DNA of 16,359 bases from Allobrachymonas sp. Its GTDB lineage: Bacteria; Pseudomonadota; Gammaproteobacteria; Burkholderiales; Burkholderiaceae. Made by a program: the position numbers and the translations under genes. The DNA lies in contig JAUMXD010000029.1 in NCBI GenBank assembly GCA_030529305.1, forward strand, positions 1-16,359, read 5' to 3'. The notes beneath the pieces are model-generated. The model did not search any database. It saw only the letters and a program-made list of their open reading frames with translations, and was not told the origin of the DNA. This document shows, one piece after another, positions 7,083 through 15,058 of this stretch (the stretch's first letter is position 1; each line of letters starts with the position of its first letter).

Positions 7083-7841
7083 TTACAAAACGGCATCAAT
7101 CAATTGTTTGGTGTAGTCAGTCTTTGGAGACATGATGACCTCATCAGGCGTGCCTGCTTCAACGATTTTGCCCTCACTCATCACCAAGACCCTGTCGCAA
7201 AAAGACTGAACAAGCGCCAAGTCGTGGCAGATGAATAAATAGGACATGCCCTTTTCCTGTTTTATTTTTCTCAGCAGGGCGATGATTTGCGCTTGAATCG
7301 TCACGTCCAAAGCGCTGGTGGCCTCATCGCAAATCAGGATTCGGGGTTCAATGGCCAACGCACGCGCAATGCCGGCGCGCTGGCATTGCCCACCGCTCAC
7401 TTCAAAAGGGTAACGGCGCGCAAAGCTCGCATCCAGGCCGCATTGCTGCAGCAGCTCTGCCGTTTTGGCGCTGGCCTGGGATTTGCTGAAGCCCAGGTTG
7501 ATCAAGCTTTCGCTGATGCCATGCCCCAGGGTGCGCCGGGGGTCGAAAGAGTTGAAGGGGTACTGAAAAACCATTTGAATGCTTTGATACAGCTTGCGCT
7601 TCTCTTGGCCTTTCGCATGGGTGATTTCTTCCCCGTTCAAAAAGATCTGCCCTTCGCTCACATCCAGCAGGCGGATAACGGATTTGGCCACCGTGCTTTT
7701 GCCTGAGCCGGATTCGCCGACGATGCCGAGTGTTTCTCCGGGATAAAGCGAAAAGCTGATGTCATCCAGCGCAAGAAAATCGGCCTGACCGTAACGGCGG
7801 AATGTTTTTGAAATGTTCTTGACTTCCAGTAGGGGCTTCAT
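7083..7841 (-). CDS. Peptide/nickel-type ABC transporter ATPase (second ATPase, DppF/NikE-like)
   Basis: This is a cytoplasmic ATPase that powers uptake through the two permeases of the operon. In the 252-aa product the Walker A motif is GESGSGKST (43-50 region), the Q-loop glutamine is near residue 93, the signature VSGGQCQR is at 148-155, Walker B ILICDEATSALD is at 168-179, and the H-loop histidine is at 206. The length and the lack of a C-terminal oligopeptide-transporter extension fit NikE/CntF-type ATPases. I chose ATG 7841 with GGAGGA four bases upstream; a TTG one codon earlier is possible. The start overlaps the stop of the preceding ATPase gene by one base (TGATG), implying coupling. 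It is the last gene before the terminator. The substrate cannot be read from the ATPase. Confidence 0.9.
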   Translation of the reverse strand: MKPLLEVKNISKTFRRYGQADFLALDDISFSLYPGETLGIVGESGSGKSTVAKSVIRLLDVSEGQIFLNGEEITHAKGQEKRKLYQSIQMVFQYPFNSFDPRRTLGHGISESLINLGFSKSQASAKTAELLQQCGLDASFARRYPFEVSGGQCQRAGIARALAIEPRILICDEATSALDVTIQAQIIALLRKIKQEKGMSYLFICHDLALVQSFCDRVLVMSEGKIVEAGTPDEVIMSPKTDYTKQLIDAVL

Positions 7842-8623
7842 CAATTCCTCCGCAATACGGGCGCTGCGGCAATCAGCTCTTTGGTGTAGTCTTGCTGCGG
7901 ATTGTCGAATATTTCTTGGGTGGCGCCATATTCAACGATGTGGCCGTTTTTCAAAACCATGACGGAATCCGCCAGGGTCTTGATCACGCCGATATTGTGG
8001 CTGACCAATATCACGGCGGTGTTGTAGGTGTTTCTGACGAACTGTATTTCGTTGAGGATTTGTTTTTGCACAGAAACATCCAGCGCGCTGGTAGGCTCGT
8101 CGGCCAAAATCAGCGACGGATTCAGCAGCATGGCCATGGCAATGCCAACGCGCTGAATCATGCCGCCTGATAATTCGAAAGGGTAGCTGTTGAGAATTCT
8201 TTGGCCATCTTTGAAGCCGAATTTTTGAAACAGTTCCAGCGCCCTTTGGTTGGATTCGCTTTTCGATATATCCGTATGGGCAGAAAAGGTATCGTATATC
8301 TGGCTGCCGATGGATCGAACAGGGCACAGGGCAGAGCGGCAATCCTGAAAAATCATGCCGATTTGGGGGCCGCAAATCTGGCGCATTTTCTGCGGATTCA
8401 ATTCCAGCAGATCCGTGCCATTGAAGCAGATCTTGCCCTGGGTGATGCGCGCATTGTTGCCCAGAATATTGATGATGGCCTTGATGATCGTGCTTTTGCC
8501 CGAGCCGGATTCACCAATGATGCCCAGTATTTCGCCTTCTCGCAGAGAAAAGCTGACGTTGTGCAAAGTGGGGGTTCCGTTGTATTCAATATGAACTGAA
8601 TCAAAAGAAAAAAACTGAGTCAC
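7841..8623 (-). CDS. Peptide/nickel-type ABC transporter ATPase (first ATPase, DppD/NikD-like)
   Basis: This is the partner ATPase of the following gene. In the 260-aa product Walker A is GESGSGKST (37-45), Q-loop Q93, signature LSGGMIQR (151-158), Walker B LILADEPTSALD (171-182), and H-loop H209. The start is taken as GTG 8623 because GAGGA stands seven bases before it; the frame can be extended to a TTG at 8644. The protein stops soon after the ATPase core and lacks the roughly 60-residue C-terminal domain with conserved cysteines found in OppD/DppD. It therefore resembles the short NikD/CntD type. After the Q-loop it reads CRSALCPVRS where relatives usually have a proline and an asparagine at the two cysteine positions, giving an unusual pair of cysteines. 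Confidence 0.9.
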   Translation of the reverse strand: MTQFFSFDSVHIEYNGTPTLHNVSFSLREGEILGIIGESGSGKSTIIKAIINILGNNARITQGKICFNGTDLLELNPQKMRQICGPQIGMIFQDCRSALCPVRSIGSQIYDTFSAHTDISKSESNQRALELFQKFGFKDGQRILNSYPFELSGGMIQRVGIAMAMLLNPSLILADEPTSALDVSVQKQILNEIQFVRNTYNTAVILVSHNIGVIKTLADSVMVLKNGHIVEYGATQEIFDNPQQDYTKELIAAAPVLRRN

Positions 8624-8655
8624 AACGCTTTCCTCTGCGAGCAAGGTTTCATGTA

Positions 8656-10236
8656 TTAATTGACGTCCAGATCCACGTTGATTTCATAGAAATCAGACGG
8701 GTGGGCTTTCAGGCCGCTCACATTGGCCTTGTGGATCATGCTCATGCGCAGGTGCGAAACAAACACATAGGCGTTGTCATCCAGAATGGCTTGTTGCATT
8801 TGCACGGCCAATTGTTCGCGCTCTTTGCGATCGAAGCTGGCCGATATTTTCTTGGCCAATTCTTCGAGCTTGTCGCCGCGATAGTGCCCCTTGTTGTTGG
8901 TGGAGCTACCCAGCGTGGCATAGGTGAAGAAATATTCCGGGTCACCCGTGGGCGCAGTAATCATGGCGCTGGCATAAACGTTCCAGGCGTTGGTGTCGGT
9001 GATGATCTTGTTGTGATCAGCCGTGTTGTTGATGTCCACCTTCATGCCCAGCTTTTTCAGCTCGGCCTGGGCAAACTCGGCCAGCAAAGGCAGTTCCTGG
9101 CGGTTGGGGTAGGTGAGCCAGCGAATCACCAGCGGTTTGCCGTTTTTCTCGCGGATGCCGTCGCCGTTGCTGTCTTTCCAGCCGGCTTCTTCCAGCAGTT
9201 TCTGGGCGGCTTCGGGATCGTATTTTTCTGTCGAAACGGCCTTCTCGCCACCGAACGGGAAGCTGTCGGGGAAGACGCCTGCCGCAGGGTAGCCATTGCC
9301 TTTGAGCAGATTGCTGACAAAGACCTCTTTGTTGAGCCCCATGGCAATGGCTTTTCTGACGGCCGGGTCTTGAATCGTGGCGTCTTTGAAGTTCATCCAC
9401 AAGAAGAAGGCGCGGCTGGTTGGCGTGCTGGTGAATTTGTACTTGTCGTTCTGGAACAGCGGGTAGCTGGCATAAGGCATGCCGTAGGCCGCATCAATTT
9501 CACCGGATTGCAAAGCCAAGGTCATGGTGTCGCCGTCGCTGATGGTGCGAACGGTGATGTTGTCGATTTTGGGCTTGCCGTTCCAGTAATTGTCGTTTTT
9601 CACCAGTTCGACTTTTTCGTCGGAAACCAGAGAAACCGCTTTGTACGGGCCGGTTGCGCTGACGATGCCCTCAGGTGTAATGCCAGCCTGCATGTCGATG
9701 AGCGCGGCATAGGGGTCGGCTAGATAGTTGGGCAGAGAAGGCACGGGCTCTTTGGTGACGATGGTCAGGGTTTGGCCTTCTGCCGTGATGGAATCGATCT
9801 TCAAATTACCGGCAGCGCGCGCGTGGGCTTTGACCAGGGCTTCCAGGCTTTCTTTGGCGGCCTGCGCGTCCAGCTTGCGGCCGCTGGTGAACGTGATGTT
9901 GTCGCGCAGTTTGATTTTCCAGGTTTTCTCGTTCACCAGTTCATGGCTTTCGGCCAGCCAGTGTTCGATTTCCATTTTTTCAGAATATTTGAACATGGCT
10001 TCGCCCACGCCATAACGCATGGCCGCCCAGCCGCTGTTTTCGTAGTGCGGATTGATGTTGGGCTCGCCACTTTCCACGTTGAAGGTGGTGTCGCCAAAAA
10101 CGAATTTCTTCGGTTGGCTGCTGGTGGTTTGCGCTGTTTGCTGAGCCGAAGTTGGCTCATTGCCTGTTTTTGAGCAGCCGGCCAACAGGCCGATGGATAA
10201 AAACAGGGCTGACGCAATGGTCAATGGTTTTTTCAT
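8656..10236 (-). CDS. Lipoprotein solute-binding protein of the peptide/nickel ABC family (SBP family 5)
   Basis: This extracytoplasmic receptor delivers the ligand to the two permeases. The 526-aa product starts with a lipoprotein signal ending in LLAGC (lipid-anchored C21), then a Ser/Gln/Thr-rich linker. The body follows the SBP_bac_5 pattern: WLAESHELVNEKTWKIKLRD, SATGPYKAV, ELVKNDNYWNGKPKI, LALQSGEIDAAYG, the repeated-helix part DPEAAQKLLEEAGWKDSNGD, and a C-terminal AILDDNAYVFVSH. The segment ESGEPNINPHYENSGW and the partner genes fit nickel or metallophore receptors better than dipeptide receptors, but the ligand is unproven. Start ATG 10236 gives the signal peptide; purine-rich AAGGAG and AGAGAG precede it. 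Serine at +2 would predict outer-membrane sorting in a Gram-negative, odd for an ABC receptor; a lipobox is more usual in Gram-positive or related donors. Confidence 0.88.
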   Translation of the reverse strand: MKKPLTIASALFLSIGLLAGCSKTGNEPTSAQQTAQTTSSQPKKFVFGDTTFNVESGEPNINPHYENSGWAAMRYGVGEAMFKYSEKMEIEHWLAESHELVNEKTWKIKLRDNITFTSGRKLDAQAAKESLEALVKAHARAAGNLKIDSITAEGQTLTIVTKEPVPSLPNYLADPYAALIDMQAGITPEGIVSATGPYKAVSLVSDEKVELVKNDNYWNGKPKIDNITVRTISDGDTMTLALQSGEIDAAYGMPYASYPLFQNDKYKFTSTPTSRAFFLWMNFKDATIQDPAVRKAIAMGLNKEVFVSNLLKGNGYPAAGVFPDSFPFGGEKAVSTEKYDPEAAQKLLEEAGWKDSNGDGIREKNGKPLVIRWLTYPNRQELPLLAEFAQAELKKLGMKVDINNTADHNKIITDTNAWNVYASAMITAPTGDPEYFFTYATLGSSTNNKGHYRGDKLEELAKKISASFDRKEREQLAVQMQQAILDDNAYVFVSHLRMSMIHKANVSGLKAHPSDFYEINVDLDVN

Positions 10237-10255
10237 CACTCTCTTTTCTCCTTTT

Positions 10256-11122
10256 TTATGCGGAAGGTTTATTTTGGGGATCAAAATAATCCCTTGCCGC
10301 ATCACCTAACAAATTGAAAATCACAACGGAAATGAAAATGGCAAAACCGGGGGACAAAACCACCCACGGATAGGTTTGCAACATGCTGCGTCCAGAACTC
10401 ATCATGCTGCCCCATTCGGCAATTGGCGGCTTGGCACCCAGGCCGAGGAAGGACAGAGCCGCAATTTCCATCATCATCGTGCCAATATCGGCCACGGCCG
10501 TGACCATGAGCGGCCCGATGATATTGGGCAGAATATGCACGAGGATGATTTTGAAAACCGAACTGCCTGCCAGTTGTGAGGCCATGATGAAATCTGAATT
10601 CTTGATGGTGAGCGTCAACCCACGGGCAATGCGGGAATATTTCGGCCAGCTGATGGCGGCCAGAGCGATAATCGCGTTATGCACGCCGCCTTGCAAAACA
10701 GCGGCAATGGCCATTGAAAAAACCAGCCCCGGAAAAGCCAGGCAAATATCCGATATGCGCATGATGATGCTGTCGAACACATTGCCCAAATAGGCCGAAC
10801 AAATACCCAGAATGGTGCCGAAGCAGGATACGATCAATACGAGTGCGAGTGTTGACAAAATGCTGGTGCGCGCGCCAGCAATCACCCGCGAAAACAAATC
10901 GCGGCCATAACGATCCGTACCAAATGGATGCTCAAGGCTGGGCGATAGAAGCGCCTTGCCGTGATCTTGAAGATAGGGGTCATAGGGAGCCAGATGCTCC
11001 GCAAACAGGCCTGTCAGAATCAAGGCCACGCCCAATGCCAGAAAAATATAGAACTTGATCCTGGCAGAGTTGTGTTTTTTGGGCTTGGTGGCTGGCAGGA
11101 GGGCGATCGTATTTTCTTTCAT
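10256..11122 (-). CDS. Peptide/nickel-type ABC transporter permease (DppC/NikC-like)
   Basis: This is an inner-membrane permease subunit. The 288-aa protein has one N-terminal membrane segment (24-41). The family segment HPFGTDRYGRDLFSRVIAGA is at 65-84, followed by five further hydrophobic stretches. The cytoplasmic EAA loop that docks on the ATPase is ASQLAGSSVFKIILVHILPN (181-200), and the end is LGDAARDYFDP. This is the DppC/OppC/NikC pattern. AAGGGG precedes the ATG at good distance, and the gene starts 12 bp after the other permease gene. The base composition is clearly lower in GC than the ubi and icd genes. Confidence 0.9.
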   Translation of the reverse strand: MKENTIALLPATKPKKHNSARIKFYIFLALGVALILTGLFAEHLAPYDPYLQDHGKALLSPSLEHPFGTDRYGRDLFSRVIAGARTSILSTLALVLIVSCFGTILGICSAYLGNVFDSIIMRISDICLAFPGLVFSMAIAAVLQGGVHNAIIALAAISWPKYSRIARGLTLTIKNSDFIMASQLAGSSVFKIILVHILPNIIGPLMVTAVADIGTMMMEIAALSFLGLGAKPPIAEWGSMMSSGRSMLQTYPWVVLSPGFAIFISVVIFNLLGDAARDYFDPQNKPSA

Positions 11123-11134
11123 GCAGATTGCCCC

Positions 11135-12070
11135 TTAATTGGTATAACGAATCCGGGGGTCCAGATAGCTGTACAAAATATCCGTGATCAGGTTAATGCT
11201 CACGTAAATGAAAGCCATCCACATGACGTAGGCCTGAATCATGGGGTAGTCGCGCATATTGATGGAATCAACAGCGAGTTTGCCCACGCCATCCCACATG
11301 AAGATGGATTCCACAATGGCTGTGCCGCCCAGCAGGCTGCCGATGGACAGGGCCAGCAGCGTCACGATCGTGATCAGCGAAACGCGCAGAACGCTTTTGA
11401 ACAGGGTTGTGTGAAATCGAATGCCTCTTGCTTTTTCACCAACGATGTAACCTTTGCTCAATTCTTCCAATACGGTGGCGCGAACCTGCCGCAAGTATTT
11501 GGACGACATGGCAATGGCCAAGGTCAATGAAGGCAGCATGACGCTTTTGAGGCTGATGCTGGTGCTGATAACCGGCAGCAGCCCCAGTTTGATGGAAATG
11601 AAATACATCAGTACCAGAGAGATGAAAAAGTTTGGCATGCTGTTGCCGATGAAACTGAAGCCGCGAATGGCATAGTCGATGTAATTGTTCTTATTGATGG
11701 CCGCAATAATGCCTAGCGGAATCGATATGACAATGGTCAAGAAAATCGAGGCAGTGGTTAGCAGCAGCGTGGCGGGCAGTTTGACAATGAAGGAATCAAA
11801 CACGTTTTTGCCGCTGACGAAGCTGGTGCCCATATCGCCTTTGGCGATTTTGCCCAGCCATTCCAAATACTGGGCCAGAAAAGGTTTATCCAAACCGAGC
11901 TTGGCGCGCTCGGCATCGATAATGTCCTGGGCAACGGTGATTCCCGCGTTGTCGTACTTTTGCACGATCACATCGCTGCCCGCAATATGCATCATGGAAA
12001 AAGACAAAAACGTGATGCCCAGCAAAATCGGCACCAAATGCAAAAGCCTTTTGATGATGTATCGTTTCAT
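11135..12070 (-). CDS. Peptide/nickel-type ABC transporter permease (DppB/NikB-like)
   Basis: This is the second inner-membrane permease. The 311-aa protein begins with the typical RLLHLVPILLGITFLSFSMM first membrane segment, then a periplasmic part with KLGLDKPFLAQYLEWLGKIA, GDMGTSF, and five more membrane segments. The EAA-type loop is around VLEELSKGYIVGEKARGI and the end is ITDILYSYLDPRIRY. This is the DppB/NikB pattern. No strong Shine-Dalgarno precedes ATG 12070. It begins 52 bp after the methyltransferase gene and 12 bp before the partner permease. It is among the least GC-rich genes of the window, with many AAA, ATT and TTT codons. Confidence 0.9.
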   Translation of the reverse strand: MKRYIIKRLLHLVPILLGITFLSFSMMHIAGSDVIVQKYDNAGITVAQDIIDAERAKLGLDKPFLAQYLEWLGKIAKGDMGTSFVSGKNVFDSFIVKLPATLLLTTASIFLTIVISIPLGIIAAINKNNYIDYAIRGFSFIGNSMPNFFISLVLMYFISIKLGLLPVISTSISLKSVMLPSLTLAIAMSSKYLRQVRATVLEELSKGYIVGEKARGIRFHTTLFKSVLRVSLITIVTLLALSIGSLLGGTAIVESIFMWDGVGKLAVDSINMRDYPMIQAYVMWMAFIYVSINLITDILYSYLDPRIRYTN

Positions 12071-12122
12071 GATGAGCCGTTGATGCAGCGTTTGGGTTTA
12101 TGCAAGGCGCGCTTGAATGGAT

Positions 12123-12878
12123 TCAAGCCCTAGCGGTGATGCAAAAAATGGGAACGGGGTTGTAAAGCTCATCTTTTACGGCATAGATTCTTTCCCATGG
12201 CGATGGGTCGATTTCTATGTTTTTGAACCCCGCTTTTTCCAACAGCTCTTTGTCCCAGGCGGGCCGTTTGGGGGCTTGGGCTGTGCTCAGTTCCTGCATG
12301 ATTCTCTCGTGCTTGGCCACCAGCTCTTGAGACATGGTTTTGTGCGAATGATTGGCCGGCAACTGCGTATCGGGCTGCTGGTGGTGATAATCCGCATCGA
12401 AATTGATGAGCAAACCGCCGGGTTTGAGCAAGCGGTGCCAATTGCCATAAGCTTTTTCCAGATTGGGCAAGGTCCAGGTGAGGTTTCTGGAAATCAGCAC
12501 ATCAAAACTGCCATCGGCAAAGCTGGGGCTTTCTGCGTCCATGACGTGAAAATCGGCCCGGATTTGCAGTTTTTTCGACAATTCGCGTGCTTTGTCGATC
12601 ATGCTTTCTGTCAGGTCGATGCCTGTCGTGTTGTGACCCAGTTGGCCCAGCAGAAAACAGAAAAAACCCGTGCCAGTGCCCAGGTCGAGAATATTCAGGT
12701 TTTTGTGAGTAGGCAGGTACTTGGCAATTTCCGCCATCCACAAATCGCTTTTTTCGGACTCCAGCTCTTTCACGCGCAAATCAGAAAAACTGCTGGTTCT
12801 TTCCGTCCAGTAATCGACGATTTTTTCTTTTATTTGATTGCTGCAGAGAGACTTGTCTTCGTTGAAGTGGGTGTTCAT
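12123..12878 (-). CDS. Class I SAM-dependent methyltransferase heading the ABC transporter operon
   Basis: This is a cytoplasmic 251-aa methyltransferase of the Methyltransf_11/25 type. The SAM-binding glycine loop is ILDLGTGTGFF (63-73), the ribose-binding acidic residue D88 is in TGIDLTESM, and the adenine-contacting segment is VMDAESPSFADGSFD (112-126), followed by ISRNLTWTLPN. The N-terminus (IVDYWTERTSSFSDLRVKEL) and the C-terminal ERIYAVKDELYNPVP look like a subgroup that I recall beside peptide/nickel ABC transporter genes in Fusobacteria and Firmicutes. The substrate is unknown. Being first in the operon and only 52 bp from the permeases, it probably modifies or uses the imported ligand, or makes a chelator; this is inference. 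No good Shine-Dalgarno is visible before ATG 12878. Confidence 0.85.
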   Translation of the reverse strand: MNTHFNEDKSLCSNQIKEKIVDYWTERTSSFSDLRVKELESEKSDLWMAEIAKYLPTHKNLNILDLGTGTGFFCFLLGQLGHNTTGIDLTESMIDKARELSKKLQIRADFHVMDAESPSFADGSFDVLISRNLTWTLPNLEKAYGNWHRLLKPGGLLINFDADYHHQQPDTQLPANHSHKTMSQELVAKHERIMQELSTAQAPKRPAWDKELLEKAGFKNIEIDPSPWERIYAVKDELYNPVPIFCITARA

Positions 12879-12974
12879 ATTGCTTGAGCAAAGCCTGTTT
12901 TTTTCTGACTTTGGATTTGAAAAGCAGTGTTAGGGTTTGTGCTGAGCTGCCCGCCCATGCGCTTGCTTGTTTGC

Positions 12975-13025
12975 TGTCAACTCCATCTTCATCATTTCAT
13001 GTGATGAAAACTGGATGGGATCATA
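12975..13025 (-). promoter_or_regulatory. Candidate promoter boxes for the methyltransferase/ABC operon
   Basis: On the minus strand TTGACA (12980-12975) is a perfect -35 box, but the -10 at proper spacing is poor (TGGGCG). Further upstream TATGAT (13025-13020) is a good -10 box with a poor -35. If the second is used, the inverted repeat at 12988-13008 would lie just after the transcription start. If the first is used, the repeat lies just upstream of the -35. The sequence does not decide between them. Confidence 0.3.
12988..13008. promoter_or_regulatory. Perfect 7-7-7 inverted repeat, candidate operator of the ABC operon
   Basis: TTCATCA and TGATGAA form perfect 7-bp arms around 7 bases, a total of 21 bp or two helical turns, as expected for a dimeric regulator. 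It lies about 110 bp upstream of the methyltransferase start, beside promoter-like boxes. It does not match the NikR operator (GTATGA with a 16-base spacer) or the Fur box, so the regulator is unknown. Confidence 0.45.
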
Positions 13026-13352
13026 GAGAGAAATTGGCTGACCCGAAGAAGATGAGATGAGTTCTTAATTATTTTTCTTGTGATTGTTGTGGTTGGGCGA
13101 CACGCTGAAAATCCCGCTGGCGGCGCAAGGGCTTTTGTTCGGCGCGTGGGGGGCGGAGGCCGTGAGGATGTTTGTGTTGCGATTGAAGGATGTTGTAGCA
13201 AATTCTGCTGTTTATTGCCGTGAGGCGTTCTTTTGGGTTACGGAGCAAAAGGTGATAGCACAAGGCGCACAGGGTTTGTCTTTAAAATCGTTCGGTTTGG
13301 TCAGTTCAATTCGGCAAACCCCTCGGGGGCTCACATCAAAGGCAGACAAACC

Positions 13353-14606
13353 ATGTATCAGCACATCCACATTCCAACTGCAGGCGAAAAAATCACGGTC
13401 AATGCCGATCATTCCTTGAATGTGCCGGATCAGCCCATCATCCCCTACATCGAAGGCGATGGCACAGGCATGGACATCACGCCCGTGATGCTTAAAGTGG
13501 TGGATGCAGCGGTTGCCAAAGCCTATGGCGGCCAGCGCAAGATCCATTGGATGGAGGTGTACGCTGGTGAAAAATCCACCCAGGTGTATGGCCCCGATGT
13601 GTGGCTGCCTGATGAGACGCTGGATGTGCTGAAAGAGTACGTCGTTTCGATCAAAGGGCCGCTCACCACGCCCGTGGGCGGCGGCATTCGCAGCCTGAAC
13701 GTGGCTTTGCGCCAGCAGCTGGATTTGTACGTGTGCCTGCGCCCGATTCAGTATTTTGAAGGCGTGCCCTCGCCCGTGAAAGAGCCGCAGAAGGTGAACA
13801 TGGTGATCTTCCGCGAGAACAGCGAAGACATCTACGCCGGTGTGGAGTGGGAGGCCGAGAGCGAGCAGGCGCGCAAGGTGATCCGTTTTTTGATCGACGA
13901 AATGGGCGTGAGCAAAATCCGCTTCCCTGAAACATCGGGCATCGGCGTCAAGCCCGTCTCGCGCGAAGGCACGGAGCGCCTGGTGCGCAAGGCCATCCAA
14001 TACGCCATCGACAACGACAAGCCCAGCGTCACGCTCGTGCACAAGGGCAACATCATGAAGTTCACCGAAGGGGGCTTTCGCGATTGGGGCTATGCTTTGG
14101 CTAAAAAGGAATTTGGTGCGGTGGAAATTGACGGCGGCCCGTGGTGCAGCTTCAAAAACCCCAAAACGGGCCAAGAGATCATCATCAAAGACAGCATTGC
14201 CGACGCCTTTTTGCAGCAGATTCTGCTGCGCCCGGCCGAGTACAGCGTGATTGCCACGCTGAACCTGAACGGCGACTACATCAGCGATGCGCTGGCCGCG
14301 CAGGTGGGCGGCATTGGCATTGCGCCGGGGGCCAATTTGTCGGATTCGGTGGCCATGTTTGAGGCCACGCACGGCACCGCGCCCAAATATGCGGGCAAGG
14401 ATTACGTGAACCCTGGCAGCGAAATCCTGAGTGCCGAGATGATGCTGCGCCACATGGGCTGGACGGAAGCGGCCGACCTCATCATCAGCAGCATGCAAAA
14501 AACCATTGCCAGCAAGCAGGTGACGTATGACTTTGCCCGCCTGATGGAAGGCGCCACGCAAGTGAGCTGCTCGGGCTTTGGGCAGGCCATGATTGCCAAT
14601 ATGTGA
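13353..14606 (+). CDS. icd: NADP-dependent isocitrate dehydrogenase
   Basis: This TCA-cycle enzyme oxidises isocitrate to 2-oxoglutarate and CO2 with NADP+. The 417-aa product is co-linear with E. coli Icd (416 aa) at a constant offset of +1. Substrate residues are S114, N116, R120, R130, R154, Y161 and K231; metal ligands D284, D308 and D312; NADP-specificity residues K345, Y346, Y392 and R396. S114 corresponds to the serine phosphorylated by AceK in E. coli; whether AceK acts here is not visible. The start [14 protein letters not shown] fits the family; AAAGG lies about 10 bases upstream. The gene stands alone, diverges from the ABC operon and ends in its own terminator. Confidence 0.97.
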   Translation: MYQHIHIPTAGEKITVNADHSLNVPDQPIIPYIEGDGTGMDITPVMLKVVDAAVAKAYGGQRKIHWMEVYAGEKSTQVYGPDVWLPDETLDVLKEYVVSIKGPLTTPVGGGIRSLNVALRQQLDLYVCLRPIQYFEGVPSPVKEPQKVNMVIFRENSEDIYAGVEWEAESEQARKVIRFLIDEMGVSKIRFPETSGIGVKPVSREGTERLVRKAIQYAIDNDKPSVTLVHKGNIMKFTEGGFRDWGYALAKKEFGAVEIDGGPWCSFKNPKTGQEIIIKDSIADAFLQQILLRPAEYSVIATLNLNGDYISDALAAQVGGIGIAPGANLSDSVAMFEATHGTAPKYAGKDYVNPGSEILSAEMMLRHMGWTEAADLIISSMQKTIASKQVTYDFARLMEGATQVSCSGFGQAMIANM

Positions 14607-14677
14607 AGCGGCTGTAAGCACAGGCTGGCGGCATTGCTGGCCGCAAGCTGTTGCAGCAGCAGAAGCGGTAGTTAAAG

Positions 14678-14707
14678 AACGGGGCATGCAGCGCACGCCC
14701 CGTTTTT
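14678..14707 (+). terminator. Intrinsic terminator of icd
   Basis: AACGGGGC (14678-14685) pairs with GCCCCGTT (14697-14704) around an 11-base loop, followed by a run of five T (14703-14707). It lies about 70 bp after the icd stop codon. Confidence 0.85.
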
Positions 14708-15058
14708 GTTGGCTGCCATGCTTTGCGGTGTTTGATGTCGTTGAACAGGGGGCGCCGCTTTCAATGTGCCGAGTGCCTGCTGGCAGAACCTATCAAAGAC
14801 ATTGAGTTGATGTGTTGATTGACGGCAAGTTGTCGTTTCAAGGGCGGCTGCTTGTTTGGCAAGTGGCAAGGCTCTGAATGGGGATGCTCGGCTTGCCGCA
14901 CGCAGCGCCTAGCAAACGCCTCTACACTTGCTGCATCTGTTTTTACGCGGCGGGTGAATGCGCCAGGGATTAGCAGCCAGCCACTGCTTGGGGCATGACA
15001 CTGCCATCATCCGTTTCCACATGTTTGCCCATAGCCGATAGAAAGGGCTTGTTTGCTC
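14708..15058. other. 351-bp gene-free spacer before gshB
   Basis: I see no supportable gene, RNA or repeat here. The short frames do not resemble known proteins. The gshB promoter is expected in this spacer but no clear boxes stand out. Confidence 0.4.

Larger units (their letters stand above)
12879..13352. other. 474-bp divergent gene-free region between the ABC operon and icd
   Basis: This region must hold the promoters of the leftward operon and of icd. The left half (12879-13080) is AT-rich and has an inverted repeat and promoter-like boxes, described separately. The right half is GC-richer; TAAAAT at 13283-13288 could be an icd -10 box, but no matching -35 is evident. Open frames here (for example 13084 onward, plus strand) resemble no family I know. 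Confidence 0.5.

Noticed and set aside
7083..12878. Staphylopine/pseudopaline-type metallophore cluster
   Set aside because: The transporter would fit, but no nicotianamine-synthase-like or opine dehydrogenase gene is present; the methyltransferase is of a different fold class signature.
13212..14696. 494-aa open frame antisense to icd, longer than icd itself
   Set aside because: It arises from high-GC codon structure of icd; the product is His/Ala/Arg-rich without any recognisable domain, and icd is fully conserved.
5853..14847. TTCAAGGGCGGC shared between the spacers after ubiD and before gshB
   Set aside because: A 12-bp identity without flanking similarity; not enough to call a dispersed repeat.
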